Source: Micromonospora sp. RHAY321 (lineage in GTDB: Bacteria; Actinomycetota; Actinomycetes; Mycobacteriales; Micromonosporaceae). From it: a DNA stretch of 64,000 bases. Below are positions 34,652-42,666 of the stretch, piece by piece. Position 1 is the stretch's first letter. Each line of letters begins with the position of its first letter. The DNA is taken from positions 1-64,000 of the forward strand of contig NZ_JAMHIW010000010.1 of NCBI RefSeq assembly GCF_023896955.1. Reading direction: 5' to 3'. The translations under genes were made by a program, and so were the position numbers. The notes beneath the pieces are model-generated. The model was not told the DNA's origin. It was given only the letters and a program-made list of their open reading frames with translations, and did not search any database.

Positions 34652-34996
34652 GTGGAGGTACAGCTGCTGGTCGTCGAGGACTGCCCGAACGAAGGGCCTG
34701 CCGCTCTAAGGCTGCGCCGAGCGCTGGACGAGGTGGGCCTGTCGACGGTGCCGATCACCACTCGGGTGGTTACCAGCGGGGCCGAGGCCGAGCGGCTTGG
34801 CTTCCTCGGCTCACCCAGCGTCCTGATCGACGGCCGGGACCCGTTTGCCGAACCCGGCTGCCGTCCGGGGATGGCGTGCCGGCTCTACCGGGACGACACC
34901 GGCGTGTCAGGCGTGCCACCGATCAGGCGTCTGCGCCAGGTGTTCAAGGAGGCCGCCGATACCACCGCACGCCGGCCAGCCGGGCCTGCCGGTTGA
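34652..34996 (+). CDS. Small thioredoxin-like protein
   Basis: This 114-residue protein has VEVQLLVVEDCPNEGPAA near the start, GSPSVLIDGRDPF in the middle and a CRPGMACRLY segment. It resembles small thioredoxin-fold proteins often called alkylmercury-lyase-like in actinobacteria. Only one cysteine is present at the usual redox position (DCPN), with two more in CRPGMAC. It may bind metal or act in redox repair next to the metal ATPase. GTG 34652 is the likely start. Confidence 0.6.
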   Translation: MEVQLLVVEDCPNEGPAALRLRRALDEVGLSTVPITTRVVTSGAEAERLGFLGSPSVLIDGRDPFAEPGCRPGMACRLYRDDTGVSGVPPIRRLRQVFKEAADTTARRPAGPAG

Positions 34997-35198
34997 TGTG
35001 GTTGGGGAGGATCGATGGCCTCCCACCGTCGGCCAACACGGCCGCAGCCTGCCGCTACTTGACCGGGCACGGTTGTGGCAGCAGCGTCACGAGCCAAGCC
35101 GGATCGATGTGGGACCGTGGCGGTTGGAGGGCAACGAGAACTCCTCAGGCTGAAGGCGGCTCGGTGGCCGTGGTGCGTGAAGGAATCGGTCGGCTCCG

Positions 35199-35238
35199 TG
35201 CGTGCGGGGTCCCGGTTTCTGCGAGGACCCCGCACGCA
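35199..35238. terminator. Hairpin between convergent units
   Basis: TGCGTGCGGGGTC and GACCCCGCACGCA form a perfect 13-pair stem with a 14-base loop. It lies between the rightward thioredoxin-like gene and the leftward methyltransferase unit and should stop both. Confidence 0.7.
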
Positions 35239-35318
35239 GCTGGGTGCCGGAGGCATACCGGCCTCTTCTGCGTCGACACGGGCCGCTGCAGCTAGAGGCG
35301 GAGCGGCCCTGCAGGTCA

Positions 35319-35567
35319 TCAGGTGTGGCGGTGGGGACAGAGCGGGATTCGTAGTGCGGCTGCGGCTGCGGCTTGGGCGGGGACGACGCCGTTGCCCAGC
35401 ACGCGCAGTGCCGCGGTGCGCGGCAGTCCGAGAGTGGGTTCGGTGACCCACGACGGCGGGAGGCCCATGAGCCAATCCACGAAGGTGGTGCGAGGACCGG
35501 TTTGCCGTGGCGGCCTGTCTGGGTTGGGTGCGGGGCGGGCCGTGGTCAACGCCCGCGAACTTCTCAC
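35319..35567 (-). pseudogene. C-terminal remnant of a cytosine-5 DNA methyltransferase
   Basis: The frame reads TTFVDWLMGLPPSWVT and LPRTAALRVLGNGVVPAQAA. The second part contains the motif X region (GN-V-P) of cytosine-5 methyltransferases. All catalytic motifs that should precede it are missing, since the SPPY methyltransferase ends only seven bases upstream. It is therefore a remnant, or less likely a short domain used by another protein. Confidence 0.6.
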
Positions 35568-35573
35568 CGACGC

Positions 35574-36665
35574 TCACCCGGCCGGCCCCTTGCACTCAGG
35601 TGGCGCCCCTGTGCCCACACGGCGCCGATCGCCAGGGCACCGGGATTCGCCGTGAGAGCACTTGGGTTCGCTGGAACTCACGGCGTTCGGTGTCTTGGTG
35701 AACACGAGGACGTCCTCGTGGGCGATCAGGTGCATCGGCGTGCCCGCGGTGCGGGCGCGGCGGACCTGCTGGAGCTGGAAGAACGACGGTCGGGCGACGA
35801 GCTGCCCGTCCCGGACAGCGGCCAGCAGGGCGACGCACCGGTCGACCGGGGTGAGGCCGGCGCGGATGCCCGCCCCGATCACCGCGGACGGCAGGTCGAC
35901 CAGCTGGCCGTTCTTGCGCCACGGCCGGGCGGTGACCACGACGACGCCGCCGGGGCGCAGCAGGGTGTGGCAGCCGGCCAAGATCTGGGCGAAGCCGTCG
36001 GCGAGGCCGGTGAGGTCGCGGTAGGCGAGGTTGCCTCGGTCGGTGCCGTCGTTGTAGGCGTTGTCGAACTTCGCCACCCCGTCCGCGCCGGGACGGACGA
36101 GGCCGTGGACGGTCGGCCCGTACGGCGGTGAGGTCACCACCAGCGCCACCTGGCCGGCGAGGGCGGCGGGAACCAGCGACAGGATTCGGGTCGCGTCGCC
36201 GCGTATCACCGCTGCCCTGCCGGTGGCTCCCTGAGCGTGGGCGTGGGTGATGTTGGCGTCGGCGATATCCGACCAGCGGGACTCGTACTCCACGCCGATG
36301 GCGTCGCGGCCGGCGTGAACGGCCTCCACCAGGGTGGTGCCGATGCCGCACATCGGGTCGAGCACCAGGTCCCCGGGGTGCGTGTAAGCGGTGACGGCGT
36401 GGGCGGCGATCGCGGGCAGCATCCGTGCCGGGTGCTTGACCGATTCGGGCACATAGCGGCCTCGGCGTTGCACCGGTCCCGTGCGCTGGGCGGTCGCCCA
36501 CACCGATAGACCCTCGGGCCCGGCCATGCTGTGCTGCTGTCCCTCGTCCTCGCGGTGCCGACCCTCGTAGGCGCGACGCCCGCCGCCGTCGGCGAGGTGC
36601 CGGCCGCCACTGGCATCCGGCGGGGCCGGCTCGTCGGGCCCGTGGGTGGTGGGATGCTCAGCCAC
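35574..36665 (-). CDS. Site-specific DNA methyltransferase, amino (N4/N6) type
   Basis: This 363-residue enzyme has the S-adenosylmethionine motif LDPMCGIGTTLVEAVHAGR (about 104) and the catalytic motif TSPPYGP (about 178), followed by LLRPGGVVVVTARPW. The order is that of beta/TRM11-like DNA methyltransferases. No endonuclease gene is adjacent, so it may be an orphan methylase that protects or marks the mobile element. GTG 36665 overlaps the upstream stop and has GGAGAG 11 bases before it. Confidence 0.85.
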   Translation of the reverse strand: MAEHPTTHGPDEPAPPDASGGRHLADGGGRRAYEGRHREDEGQQHSMAGPEGLSVWATAQRTGPVQRRGRYVPESVKHPARMLPAIAAHAVTAYTHPGDLVLDPMCGIGTTLVEAVHAGRDAIGVEYESRWSDIADANITHAHAQGATGRAAVIRGDATRILSLVPAALAGQVALVVTSPPYGPTVHGLVRPGADGVAKFDNAYNDGTDRGNLAYRDLTGLADGFAQILAGCHTLLRPGGVVVVTARPWRKNGQLVDLPSAVIGAGIRAGLTPVDRCVALLAAVRDGQLVARPSFFQLQQVRRARTAGTPMHLIAHEDVLVFTKTPNAVSSSEPKCSHGESRCPGDRRRVGTGAPPECKGPAG

Positions 36666-37545
36666 GGCGCTCACCGCTCTCCCGGCGACGCCGCGCCGAC
36701 GGCGCGGTGGCGGACCCGGTGGTGAACACGAATAAGTCGGCGTGGACGCGGTGGTGCGTGAGCGTCCACTGCTGCCCGGAGGTGTCGCGGGCGAGGGCGA
36801 GGAGCTCCTCGTCGGTGACGTGGTAGACGAACGCGTCGGCATCGGTGTCGGCGCTGACCGCGACGATGTGCTGCAGGTAGCCCAGTCCGACGTTTGCCGC
36901 CTCGGTGGCGAGAGGGCTGAAGTCCTCCGGGGTGGCGATCGTGCCGGCGGAGACCGCGACGATGAGCACGAGGCAGCCGCCGGGGCGTAGCAGCCGGGCG
37001 CAGGCCGTCAGCAGACAGGCCAGCCGCACCCGGTTCGTGGCCTCGTTCGCGTCCAAGGGCCAGGAGGCGACCACCAGGCCGGTTGCCTCCGGTGAGGCGC
37101 CGTTGGCCGGGTCGCCGTCGGATGGGTCGGTGAGGTCGTCACCGAACCAGGCGCCCATTTCCGGCACGTCACCGTTGTCGTCCTGTTCGTCCGACGGGTC
37201 CGGGTCGGCCGGCCGGGTTGCGGGGCCGATGAGAAAGCTCGGTCCTTCGGTGAACCAGCCGGGGTGGTGCCGGCGCCGCCCGACCAGGCAAGCGGCGCCG
37301 AGGGCGTGGTCATCGGTGCAGTCGACGACCGTGTCACCGGGGCGGCTGTAGGCGGCCACGAGGCGGTAGGCCAGACGGGCGCCGATGGTGCGGCCGGTGT
37401 CGGCGGCCGTGCGGGCGGTGCGCCACACGGTGATCGGGACCGGCGGGTCGCCGGCCACGAGGTCGGTCAGGGTCGGGTCGGCGCCGGAGTGGTCCGGGGT
37501 GACGGGGCGGGTGGGGTCGTGGTGCTGCGGCGTGTGCTCGCTCAT
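36658..37545 (-). CDS. Degenerate methyltransferase-like partner protein
   Basis: This 295-residue protein looks like a paralogue of the downstream methyltransferase: DTVVDCTDDHALGAACLVGRR sits where LDPMCGIGTT should be, and VVASWPLDANEA sits where TSPPY should be, followed by LLRPGGCLVLIV. The cofactor and catalytic motifs are changed, so it is probably inactive and may act as a partner or specificity subunit. ATG 37545 opens the leftward operon, and its leader carries the 35-base core and GTGAG repeats. Confidence 0.65.
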   Translation of the reverse strand: MSEHTPQHHDPTRPVTPDHSGADPTLTDLVAGDPPVPITVWRTARTAADTGRTIGARLAYRLVAAYSRPGDTVVDCTDDHALGAACLVGRRRHHPGWFTEGPSFLIGPATRPADPDPSDEQDDNGDVPEMGAWFGDDLTDPSDGDPANGASPEATGLVVASWPLDANEATNRVRLACLLTACARLLRPGGCLVLIVAVSAGTIATPEDFSPLATEAANVGLGYLQHIVAVSADTDADAFVYHVTDEELLALARDTSGQQWTLTHHRVHADLFVFTTGSATAPSARRRRESGERRG

Positions 37546-37582
37546 GTGGTGTCGGCTCCGCGCCGCGCGGGCAGTGCGCTGA

Positions 37583-37617
37583 CACCCTCAAACCCGTGTT
37601 TGTGTGCTCTGACGAAC
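37583..37617 (-). promoter_or_regulatory. 35-base promoter/leader core facing the methyltransferase operon
   Basis: The 35 bases match the core at 41034-41068 in inverted orientation at 32 of 35 positions (GAGCACACAAA, then CGGGTTTGAGGGTG). Both cores are upstream of operons that run outward from the 37.6-41.0 kb block. This one ends 38 bases before the methyltransferase-partner start. Confidence 0.65.
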
Positions 37618-37627
37618 GCCCCCCGTT

Positions 37628-37652
37628 CTCACAGAGACTCACAGCCGCTCAC
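37628..37652 (-). repeat. Three GTGAG repeats at 10-base steps
   Basis: On the minus strand GTGAG occurs at 37628, 37638 and 37648, exactly one helical turn apart, just upstream of the 35-base core. The same unit recurs at 39383, 40866 and 41009. Confidence 0.65.
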
Positions 37653-37822
37653 ACCGCCCCGATTCGCGCAGGGGTGAGGTTGGGCGTGTCGCAGCTAAGC
37701 TGGCCCAGCCCAGCGGTTGTCCCACCAGAGTTGCCCCGGTCTGTTCTGCCCCGATCATCGACAGACTCGATGAACCTCGCCGTCCCGGCGTGCTGTGGAG
37801 ATGGTCGGCACCAGCGTGGAAG

Positions 37823-38048
37823 CTAGGTGATGGACCAGGTGACCTTCGGCGGCCGGACGGCGGCGCGCAGAGGTTGTCCTTTGGCGTCGGTGAGCCCGGG
37901 CCTCGCCGTCAGGCTGCCGGCAGCGACCGCAGCATGCGCGGTGGCGGCGTCGACACCATCGAGCCACAGTTTGGCCCGCCGGAACATCGTGAACGTGCCG
38001 GTGTCATCGATCTCGCCCCACGACAGGTAGATGACCTTTCCACCACCC
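37823..38048 (-). pseudogene. C-terminal remnant of a DUF5990 gene
   Basis: Leftward, the frame reads GGGKVIYLSWGEIDDTGTFT, then MFRRAKLWLDGV, and ends at TAG 37823. LSWG and the MFRRAKL pattern are typical of DUF5990. The N-terminal part is missing because the frame is joined in phase to transposase sequence at about 38048. Confidence 0.6.
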
Positions 38049-38330
38049 CGGCGCGGCAGGACCTGGAACCCTTTGACGTCGTCTTTGTGTTTGACGATCT
38101 CCAGCCGGATGCCCAGTTCCTGGTCGGCCAGTCGATGAGGCTGGCGTCGACGCTGTTGGCGTATCCGCCGTCGGCCCAGATCAGCCCAATGTTCGGGTGT
38201 TCATCGGTGATGGAGCCCAGCACCAGCTTCGCTCCGGCCCGGTCCTGTACCGAGGCGGACGCACACCGCCACATTCGTTGGGCAGGTGATAGTTGATGGT
38301 CGACTGCCGCTGCCGGGGAGGCGGCCCCAT
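38049..38330 (-). mobile_element. IS5-family transposase remnant
   Basis: Leftward frames give ASVQDRAGAKLVLGS, NIGLIWADGGYANS and, after a frameshift, QELGIRLEIVKHKDDVKGFQ and VLPRR, the C-terminal part of an IS5-type DDE transposase. The N-terminal two thirds and the usual WVVERTFGWL end are absent. No terminal inverted repeats were found. Confidence 0.72.
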
Positions 38331-38995
38331 TAAACACGTGGGCCGCGGGCGGTGAAGACGATTGTCGACGTACCTTGTGCCGTATCGATCTGGTAGACGT
38401 AGCACCCGGGCGCCCGCAGCCGGGTGAAGCTCGGATAGTCCTTCCACCCCCCGGACAGCCCCTGGTACTTGTCGGCATCGATACGTAGCTCCGGTATGGC
38501 GGGATCCTCGAAGGCCAGTTCGTCCGGGCCATCGAGCCGCTTGCCGCGGATCAGCACCAAGCCGGTCACCGTCGGGTCGACGGCCCATAGGATCTTCGCC
38601 CCGCCCCAGGTGTTGTCTCTCCAGTTCCCCGCGTCGCGGTAGTCGAGGACGCCGCCTGGGGCCAGGCCGGCTGGCCTGGCCGGGCCGGTCCCCCACAGGG
38701 GAGCCAGTCGCGGATCGGGTTGCTCGCGGTTCCGGGTGACCGGGCAGCGTTCCCCGGCGGTTGGAGGGGCGATGGCCCACGGTCGGCGCAGGATCTGATA
38801 CCGGTCAGCTTCGGCGGACGGGGAGGGCTTGGCCGTCGCGCTCGTCGCACCGATATTACCTGGACGTCGGGGTGTCTCGTGCCCGCTGGTGCAAGCGGTG
38901 CAGAGCAAGACGAGCAATGCCGCCGTCGCTGCCCGGGCCCGCGTCACCCCCACCCATCTTGTGCCCACGAGCCCGACCCCCGCGACCGATCGCAT
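38330..38995 (-). CDS. Hypothetical lipoprotein
   Basis: This 221-residue protein has a hydrophobic segment ending in the lipobox LLCTAC (cysteine about 34) and a Ser/Pro/Ala-rich linker, then a globular domain with GVLDYRDAGNWRDNTWGGAK. I do not recognise a family. It ends right at the border with the IS5 remnant, so its C-terminus could be changed. A shorter start at GTG 38947 would put the signal in a more usual position. Confidence 0.6.
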   Translation of the reverse strand: MRSVAGVGLVGTRWVGVTRARAATAALLVLLCTACTSGHETPRRPGNIGATSATAKPSPSAEADRYQILRRPWAIAPPTAGERCPVTRNREQPDPRLAPLWGTGPARPAGLAPGGVLDYRDAGNWRDNTWGGAKILWAVDPTVTGLVLIRGKRLDGPDELAFEDPAIPELRIDADKYQGLSGGWKDYPSFTRLRAPGCYVYQIDTAQGTSTIVFTARGPRV

Positions 38996-39733
38996 CGACG
39001 GACTCCACTGCCCGTCACCGCATGCTCCCGCACAGGGCCTTGGGGGTCAACCGCGAGGAGGAGAGCATTTGACATGGTCTTCCGTCGCCGCCAGACGGTC
39101 GGCGTACAGGTCGACGGACAAGCAGGACTTCGTCGGCCTGCACCTCATGAGGGACACCCGCACCCGTGGCATAGCTGGTTACCTATGACATCTCAGCCTC
39201 TGCCGAGCAAGGTGCGGGCGGCGGCGTCGCTGGCCGCGTCATGACATCGCCGCCGATGACATCCCCGGTGACACCGCCCCGATGCCTGCCCGTCCTGACA
39301 GCGGTAGACGCGGCGATGACACGGGCGACCGGTGCGACATTGCGGCCTGCGACCGTGTCAATGTGGCCTGACGCAGGTCGTTGTGAGCGCTTGTGAGCGG
39401 CTGTGAGTGTCATCGTTGGCGTTGTCATCGTCGCCGCCATCGGTCGGCGGACACCTCCCCCGCCGGGCGCGGAGAGTCGACGCCATGGGCCGGAGTCGGG
39501 ATGTCCCACTACAGCTCACGGGCTGCCTCACGCACTGCTGTCAGCGATGACGGCCGATGTCGGAGATCGCGTGTCAGAGATGGTTTCACCGCCGACGCGG
39601 CAATGTCAGAGGCGGCGCGACCTGCGCTGTCAGGGCCTTGTGAGGTGCTCGTGTCGTAATCGGCCCCTGCCCGGCGCCGCGACACTCCACCATGGCGCCT
39701 TCGACGATCTTCGTTGACGTGGAGGGTTGTGAC
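38996..39733. other. Noncoding zone before the sigma-like gene
   Basis: About 740 bases without a supported gene. It carries most of the TGACA/TGTCA array and a set of GTGAG repeats, described separately. The density of these elements makes a cis-acting role more likely than hidden coding. Confidence 0.6.
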
Positions 39734-39880
39734 ATGACCGCCTCTGACATCGACTGGCCTGCCTCCCCGCTGGAGGCTGCCGATGCCGCGTTCGCGGCAC
39801 TGACCTGCGACCCCGAACCGATGACACTCGACCTTGACATGTACGGCCGTGTCACCGGCCTGCCCGGCGGTGTCGTGACA
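39070..39880. repeat. Polarised TGACA/TGTCA pentamer array
   Basis: I count 20 copies of TGACA or its complement in 811 bases, where about one is expected at 70 percent G+C. TGACA starts at 39070, 39186, 39242, 39257, 39269, 39296 and 39317, all in the plus direction. The next seven (39356, 39408, 39423, 39539, 39572, 39604, 39628) are all TGTCA. Six more reach into the gene (39730, 39745, 39822, 39835, 39850, 39876). Several neighbours are 12-15 bases apart. A replication, transfer, partition or operator site is possible. Confidence 0.7.
39383..39407 (+). repeat. Three GTGAG repeats at 10-base steps
   Basis: GTGAG occurs at 39383, 39393 and 39403 in the plus direction, inside the TGACA/TGTCA array and upstream of the sigma-like gene. 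Confidence 0.65.
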
Positions 39881-40618
39881 CTGCCGGCGCTGCGGGACTG
39901 GCTCCTGGCGCACCCGCGCGCCTACATGGCGCGCGACGAGGTGTGGCGGGACCTGGTGCGCCGCGCCCGCCTTGACGGGCCTGCATGGGTGATCGCCGCG
40001 GTCGGGATGGCGATGCCGGCGCTGCGCCGCTACGCCAATCACCTGTGCGCCGGCTACGCCGGCGACCCGGACGACATCGGGGCAGAGGTCCTCACCGGCT
40101 TCCTGACCGCGCTGCGCGACCGGGTCGACGTGGCCCGCGACGCCCCGTACGCGGCGCTGTGCCGGGCGGCGTTTCGGGCCGGCTACGCCCTGCGCCAACA
40201 GGCCGGCGAGTACACGCCGGTGGACAACGTCGACCACGTCACCGGTCCCCGCACCCCCACCCTGCCCTACGGGCACCCGGACCTGCTCGTCCAACGGGCG
40301 GTCGGCCTGGGCATCCTCGACCGGGAGGACGAGCAGCCCTACATCGACATCCGGCTCGGAAGGCGGGCGATCGAACCGGTCGCCGCGCGCCTCGGCATCA
40401 CCGTCGACGCGCTGCGCATGCGGCTGGGACGCATCGACACCCGCCTCGCCGACGCCCTCGCCAGCGGGCTGCTCACCGGGGTCACCAGTCAGCAGGCGGC
40501 CCGCGAGCTCGCCGGTCAAGCCGAGCACCGCGCCGCCACCCGCACCGGCCGCGCCACGGCCAGCCGCCGCACCGCAAGCAAGCTGACGGCGCCCGCGACG
40601 GCAGCCCTCGCCGCCTGA
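39734..40618 (+). CDS. Sigma-factor-like (sigma-70 region 2/4) protein of the mobile element
   Basis: This 294-residue protein has LRRYANHLCAGYAGDPDDIGAEVLTGFL, which resembles sigma region 2, and IEPVAARLGITVDALRMRLGRI, a helix-turn-helix like region 4. The tail is Ala/Thr/Arg-rich. It may be a divergent sigma factor or a regulator derived from one. ATG 39734 has GGAGGG seven bases upstream. TGACA elements continue into the first 150 bases of the gene, and two strong hairpins follow it, so it is a single-gene unit. Confidence 0.6.
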   Translation: MTASDIDWPASPLEAADAAFAALTCDPEPMTLDLDMYGRVTGLPGGVVTLPALRDWLLAHPRAYMARDEVWRDLVRRARLDGPAWVIAAVGMAMPALRRYANHLCAGYAGDPDDIGAEVLTGFLTALRDRVDVARDAPYAALCRAAFRAGYALRQQAGEYTPVDNVDHVTGPRTPTLPYGHPDLLVQRAVGLGILDREDEQPYIDIRLGRRAIEPVAARLGITVDALRMRLGRIDTRLADALASGLLTGVTSQQAARELAGQAEHRAATRTGRATASRRTASKLTAPATAALAA

Positions 40619-40665
40619 ATCACAGCTGAGCACCGCGTCAAGCCGGTGCCGCCACATTCCCCCGT

Positions 40666-40707
40666 GAACGTCCTCGCCGGTGACACCGCCCGCGGGCGAG
40701 GACGTTC
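40666..40707 (+). terminator. Terminator after the sigma-like gene
   Basis: GAACGTCCTCGCC and GGCGAGGACGTTC form a perfect 13-pair stem with a 16-base loop, about 50 bases after the stop codon. Confidence 0.75.
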
Positions 40708-40731
40708 GGCTGGTCGATCCTTGACCCACGA

Positions 40732-40759
40732 TGGACCCCGACCACAGTGTCGGGGTCCA
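40732..40759 (+). terminator. Second hairpin after the sigma-like gene
   Basis: TGGACCCCGAC and GTCGGGGTCCA form a perfect 11-pair stem with a six-base loop. Together with the hairpin at 40666 it insulates the conjugation operon from read-through. Confidence 0.7.
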
Positions 40760-40865
40760 CCGCTGTTCGGTCCTCGTCGAACCGGATCTGTCCGCCTCAC
40801 CGCCCGGACCTTCGCTGCGCCCCGTACCCCGGACAGACAACGGGTCAGCTGGTAGGCCCTCGACA

Positions 40866-40890
40866 CTCACAAGCACTCACAGCGGCTCAC
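40866..40890 (-). repeat. Three GTGAG repeats at 10-base steps
   Basis: CTCAC (GTGAG on the minus strand) occurs at 40866, 40876 and 40886. The set lies upstream of the conjugation operon, pointing away from it. Confidence 0.65.
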
Positions 40891-41008
40891 GGCGCAGGCC
40901 CTTTTCTCTGCGTCAAGCCACAAGGGGGCTTGCCCCGGGAGACCGGTTCCACATCGCGGATCGGAAACCCCCGCTGTGACCTGCGGTGGAAGTCATCTGG
41001 GCGGCGCT

Positions 41009-41068
41009 GTGAGCCGCTGTGAGCGAGGACCGTGTTCGCCAGAGCACACAAATGCGGGTTTGAGGGTG
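41009..41068 (+). promoter_or_regulatory. GTGAG repeats and 35-base core facing the conjugation operon
   Basis: GTGAG occurs at 41009 and 41019, followed by the 35-base core at 41034-41068 that mirrors the one at 37583-37617. The layout (repeats, then core, then operon) is the same on both sides. About 295 bases separate the core from the pilin start. Confidence 0.65.
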
Positions 41069-41362
41069 CGGAACTCTTCACGCCCCGGCTGAGCCCGGGC
41101 ACGCGAAGGTTTCGCCCGCCGTCGGGCCCGGACATCGTCGGGCCGCGCCGCGAGCTGGACGCCTCGGGTGCCGCGCAGTGCTTGGTGCGCTGACACCTCA
41201 TCGAACACCGCAACCCGCAAGGGAGGACGAGCTCCTCCCGAGGCCAGTGCGACTCGTTGCACGTCCCGTCATCCGCGCCCGACGGCGGTCCCCCTTGACC
41301 GCCCACTAGCGCCCCGCCGCCCCACCCCTGGTGACGGCGGCGGGGCCGGAGGTGACCTAGTC

Positions 41363-41749
41363 ATGTCCCGCGTCCCGGCACGCCTGCGTGCCCTCCCCCA
41401 GCATGGCGTCATCCGCTTCACCGGACGGGCCGCCGCCGTCGCGGCCGCGATCGTCGGGTTCCTGGCCGTGCCCACGGCCGCGTTCGCCGGCACCGGCGAG
41501 CCGGTGTACCTGGCGGCGAACTCGCTGCCGGTCGTGATCGGCAACCTGCAGACGTGGCTGATGGGCATCCTCGCCGCCCTGGCCACCCTGTTCCTCGTCC
41601 TGGCCGGCCTGTACTGGGCCACCGCCGGCGGCGACCCCGTCCAGGTCGACAAGGCCAAGGGCGCGCTGAAGAACGCCCTGGTCGGCTACGGCCTGGCCGT
41701 CCTCGCACCGGTGCTGCTGGACATCGTCCAGGGCATCGTCGGAGGCTGA
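41363..41749 (+). CDS. VirB2/TrbC-like pilin subunit
   Basis: This 128-residue protein has a long signal-like N-terminus (AAAIVGFLAVPTAAFA), then two hydrophobic helices (about 62-85 and 105-122) separated by a short polar loop (GGDPVQVDKAKGALKN). That is the layout of VirB2/TrbC pilins and of small T4SS membrane proteins in actinobacterial elements. ATG 41363 has GGAGGTG upstream; a longer frame overlaps the leader. It starts a tightly packed conjugation operon. Confidence 0.75.
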   Translation: MSRVPARLRALPQHGVIRFTGRAAAVAAAIVGFLAVPTAAFAGTGEPVYLAANSLPVVIGNLQTWLMGILAALATLFLVLAGLYWATAGGDPVQVDKAKGALKNALVGYGLAVLAPVLLDIVQGIVGG

Positions 41750-41751
41750 CA

Positions 41752-42666
41752 ATGGGTTGGCTGCTCGATCAGATCCTCGACTGGTTGGCGGCGGCGATCC
41801 TGGCCTGTCTGGACGCGCTGATCGGGGTGATCAGCAGCGCGCTGCTGGTCACCCCGAACGTCACCGCGCTGCCGCAGGTGCAGGCGTTGACCGGCCGTTC
41901 GGTCCTCGTCGTGGACACCGTGTTCGTCCTGGCGTTCGTCGCCGCCGGCGTGCTCACCATGACCGCTGGCGGCAGCGAGGGCTCCCGCTACACCGTCAAG
42001 GACCTCATACCCCGGTTGATCGTCGGCTTCGTTGCCGCGCACTTCTCGCAGCTGTGGTGCGGCACCCTCATCGACCTCGCCAACGCCCTCACCGCCGCCC
42101 TGACCACCGACGAGGGTGACAGCGACGGAGCGCTGCGAGCGATCAAGGCTCACATCACCGTCGGGCAGGACAAGACCGCGGTGCTGCTGTTCGTCGTCTG
42201 CGTGGCCATCATCGCGGTCCTGCTCGCCAGCACCGCGTTCAGTGTGATCGTCAGGTTCGCCGTCGTGCTGGTGCTGACCGCGTTCGCCCCCCTGGCCCTC
42301 GCCTGCCACGCGCTGCCGCAGACCGATCCGATCGCCCGGCTGTGGTGGCGCTCCTACGCCGGCATCCTCGCGGTGCCGGTGGTGCAGGGGTTCACCCTCT
42401 ACGCCGGGCAGTGGATGCTCACCGACCCGGAGCACCTGCTGCCCGTGCTCGGGCTGCCGGTGGAGCCGGGCGGGGTGATCAACCTGTTCGTGGTCATGGT
42501 CATGCTGTGGACCACGCTGCGAGTGCCCGCCCTGATGGGCCGCTTCGTCTCCACCAGCGGCGGTGGCGGCGCGAACATGCTCGGCGCGGCGGTGCGGGTG
42601 ATCGTGGTGCAGCAGGTCACCCGGTCGATACCCGGCCTGGCCCGGATCCGAGGGGTGACCCGATGA
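41752..42666 (+). CDS. VirB6/TrbL-like conjugation membrane protein
   Basis: This 304-residue protein has about six membrane helices, including the long segment LVLTAFAPLALACHALPQ, as in the VirB6/TrbL inner-membrane channel subunits. It begins two bases after the pilin stop and its stop overlaps the next start as ATGA. The C-terminus is soluble and ends GLARIRGVTR. Confidence 0.75.
   Translation: MGWLLDQILDWLAAAILACLDALIGVISSALLVTPNVTALPQVQALTGRSVLVVDTVFVLAFVAAGVLTMTAGGSEGSRYTVKDLIPRLIVGFVAAHFSQLWCGTLIDLANALTAALTTDEGDSDGALRAIKAHITVGQDKTAVLLFVVCVAIIAVLLASTAFSVIVRFAVVLVLTAFAPLALACHALPQTDPIARLWWRSYAGILAVPVVQGFTLYAGQWMLTDPEHLLPVLGLPVEPGGVINLFVVMVMLWTTLRVPALMGRFVSTSGGGGANMLGAAVRVIVVQQVTRSIPGLARIRGVTR

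Noticed and set aside
34435..35295. Rightward frame of 286 codons around the thioredoxin-like gene
   Set aside because: It runs through that gene in another frame and has no family pattern.
35574..37545. Complete restriction-modification system
   Set aside because: No endonuclease gene is visible next to the methyltransferases.
39070..39880. CRISPR array as explanation of the repeats
   Set aside because: The unit is only five bases, spacing is irregular and orientation switches, unlike CRISPR repeats.
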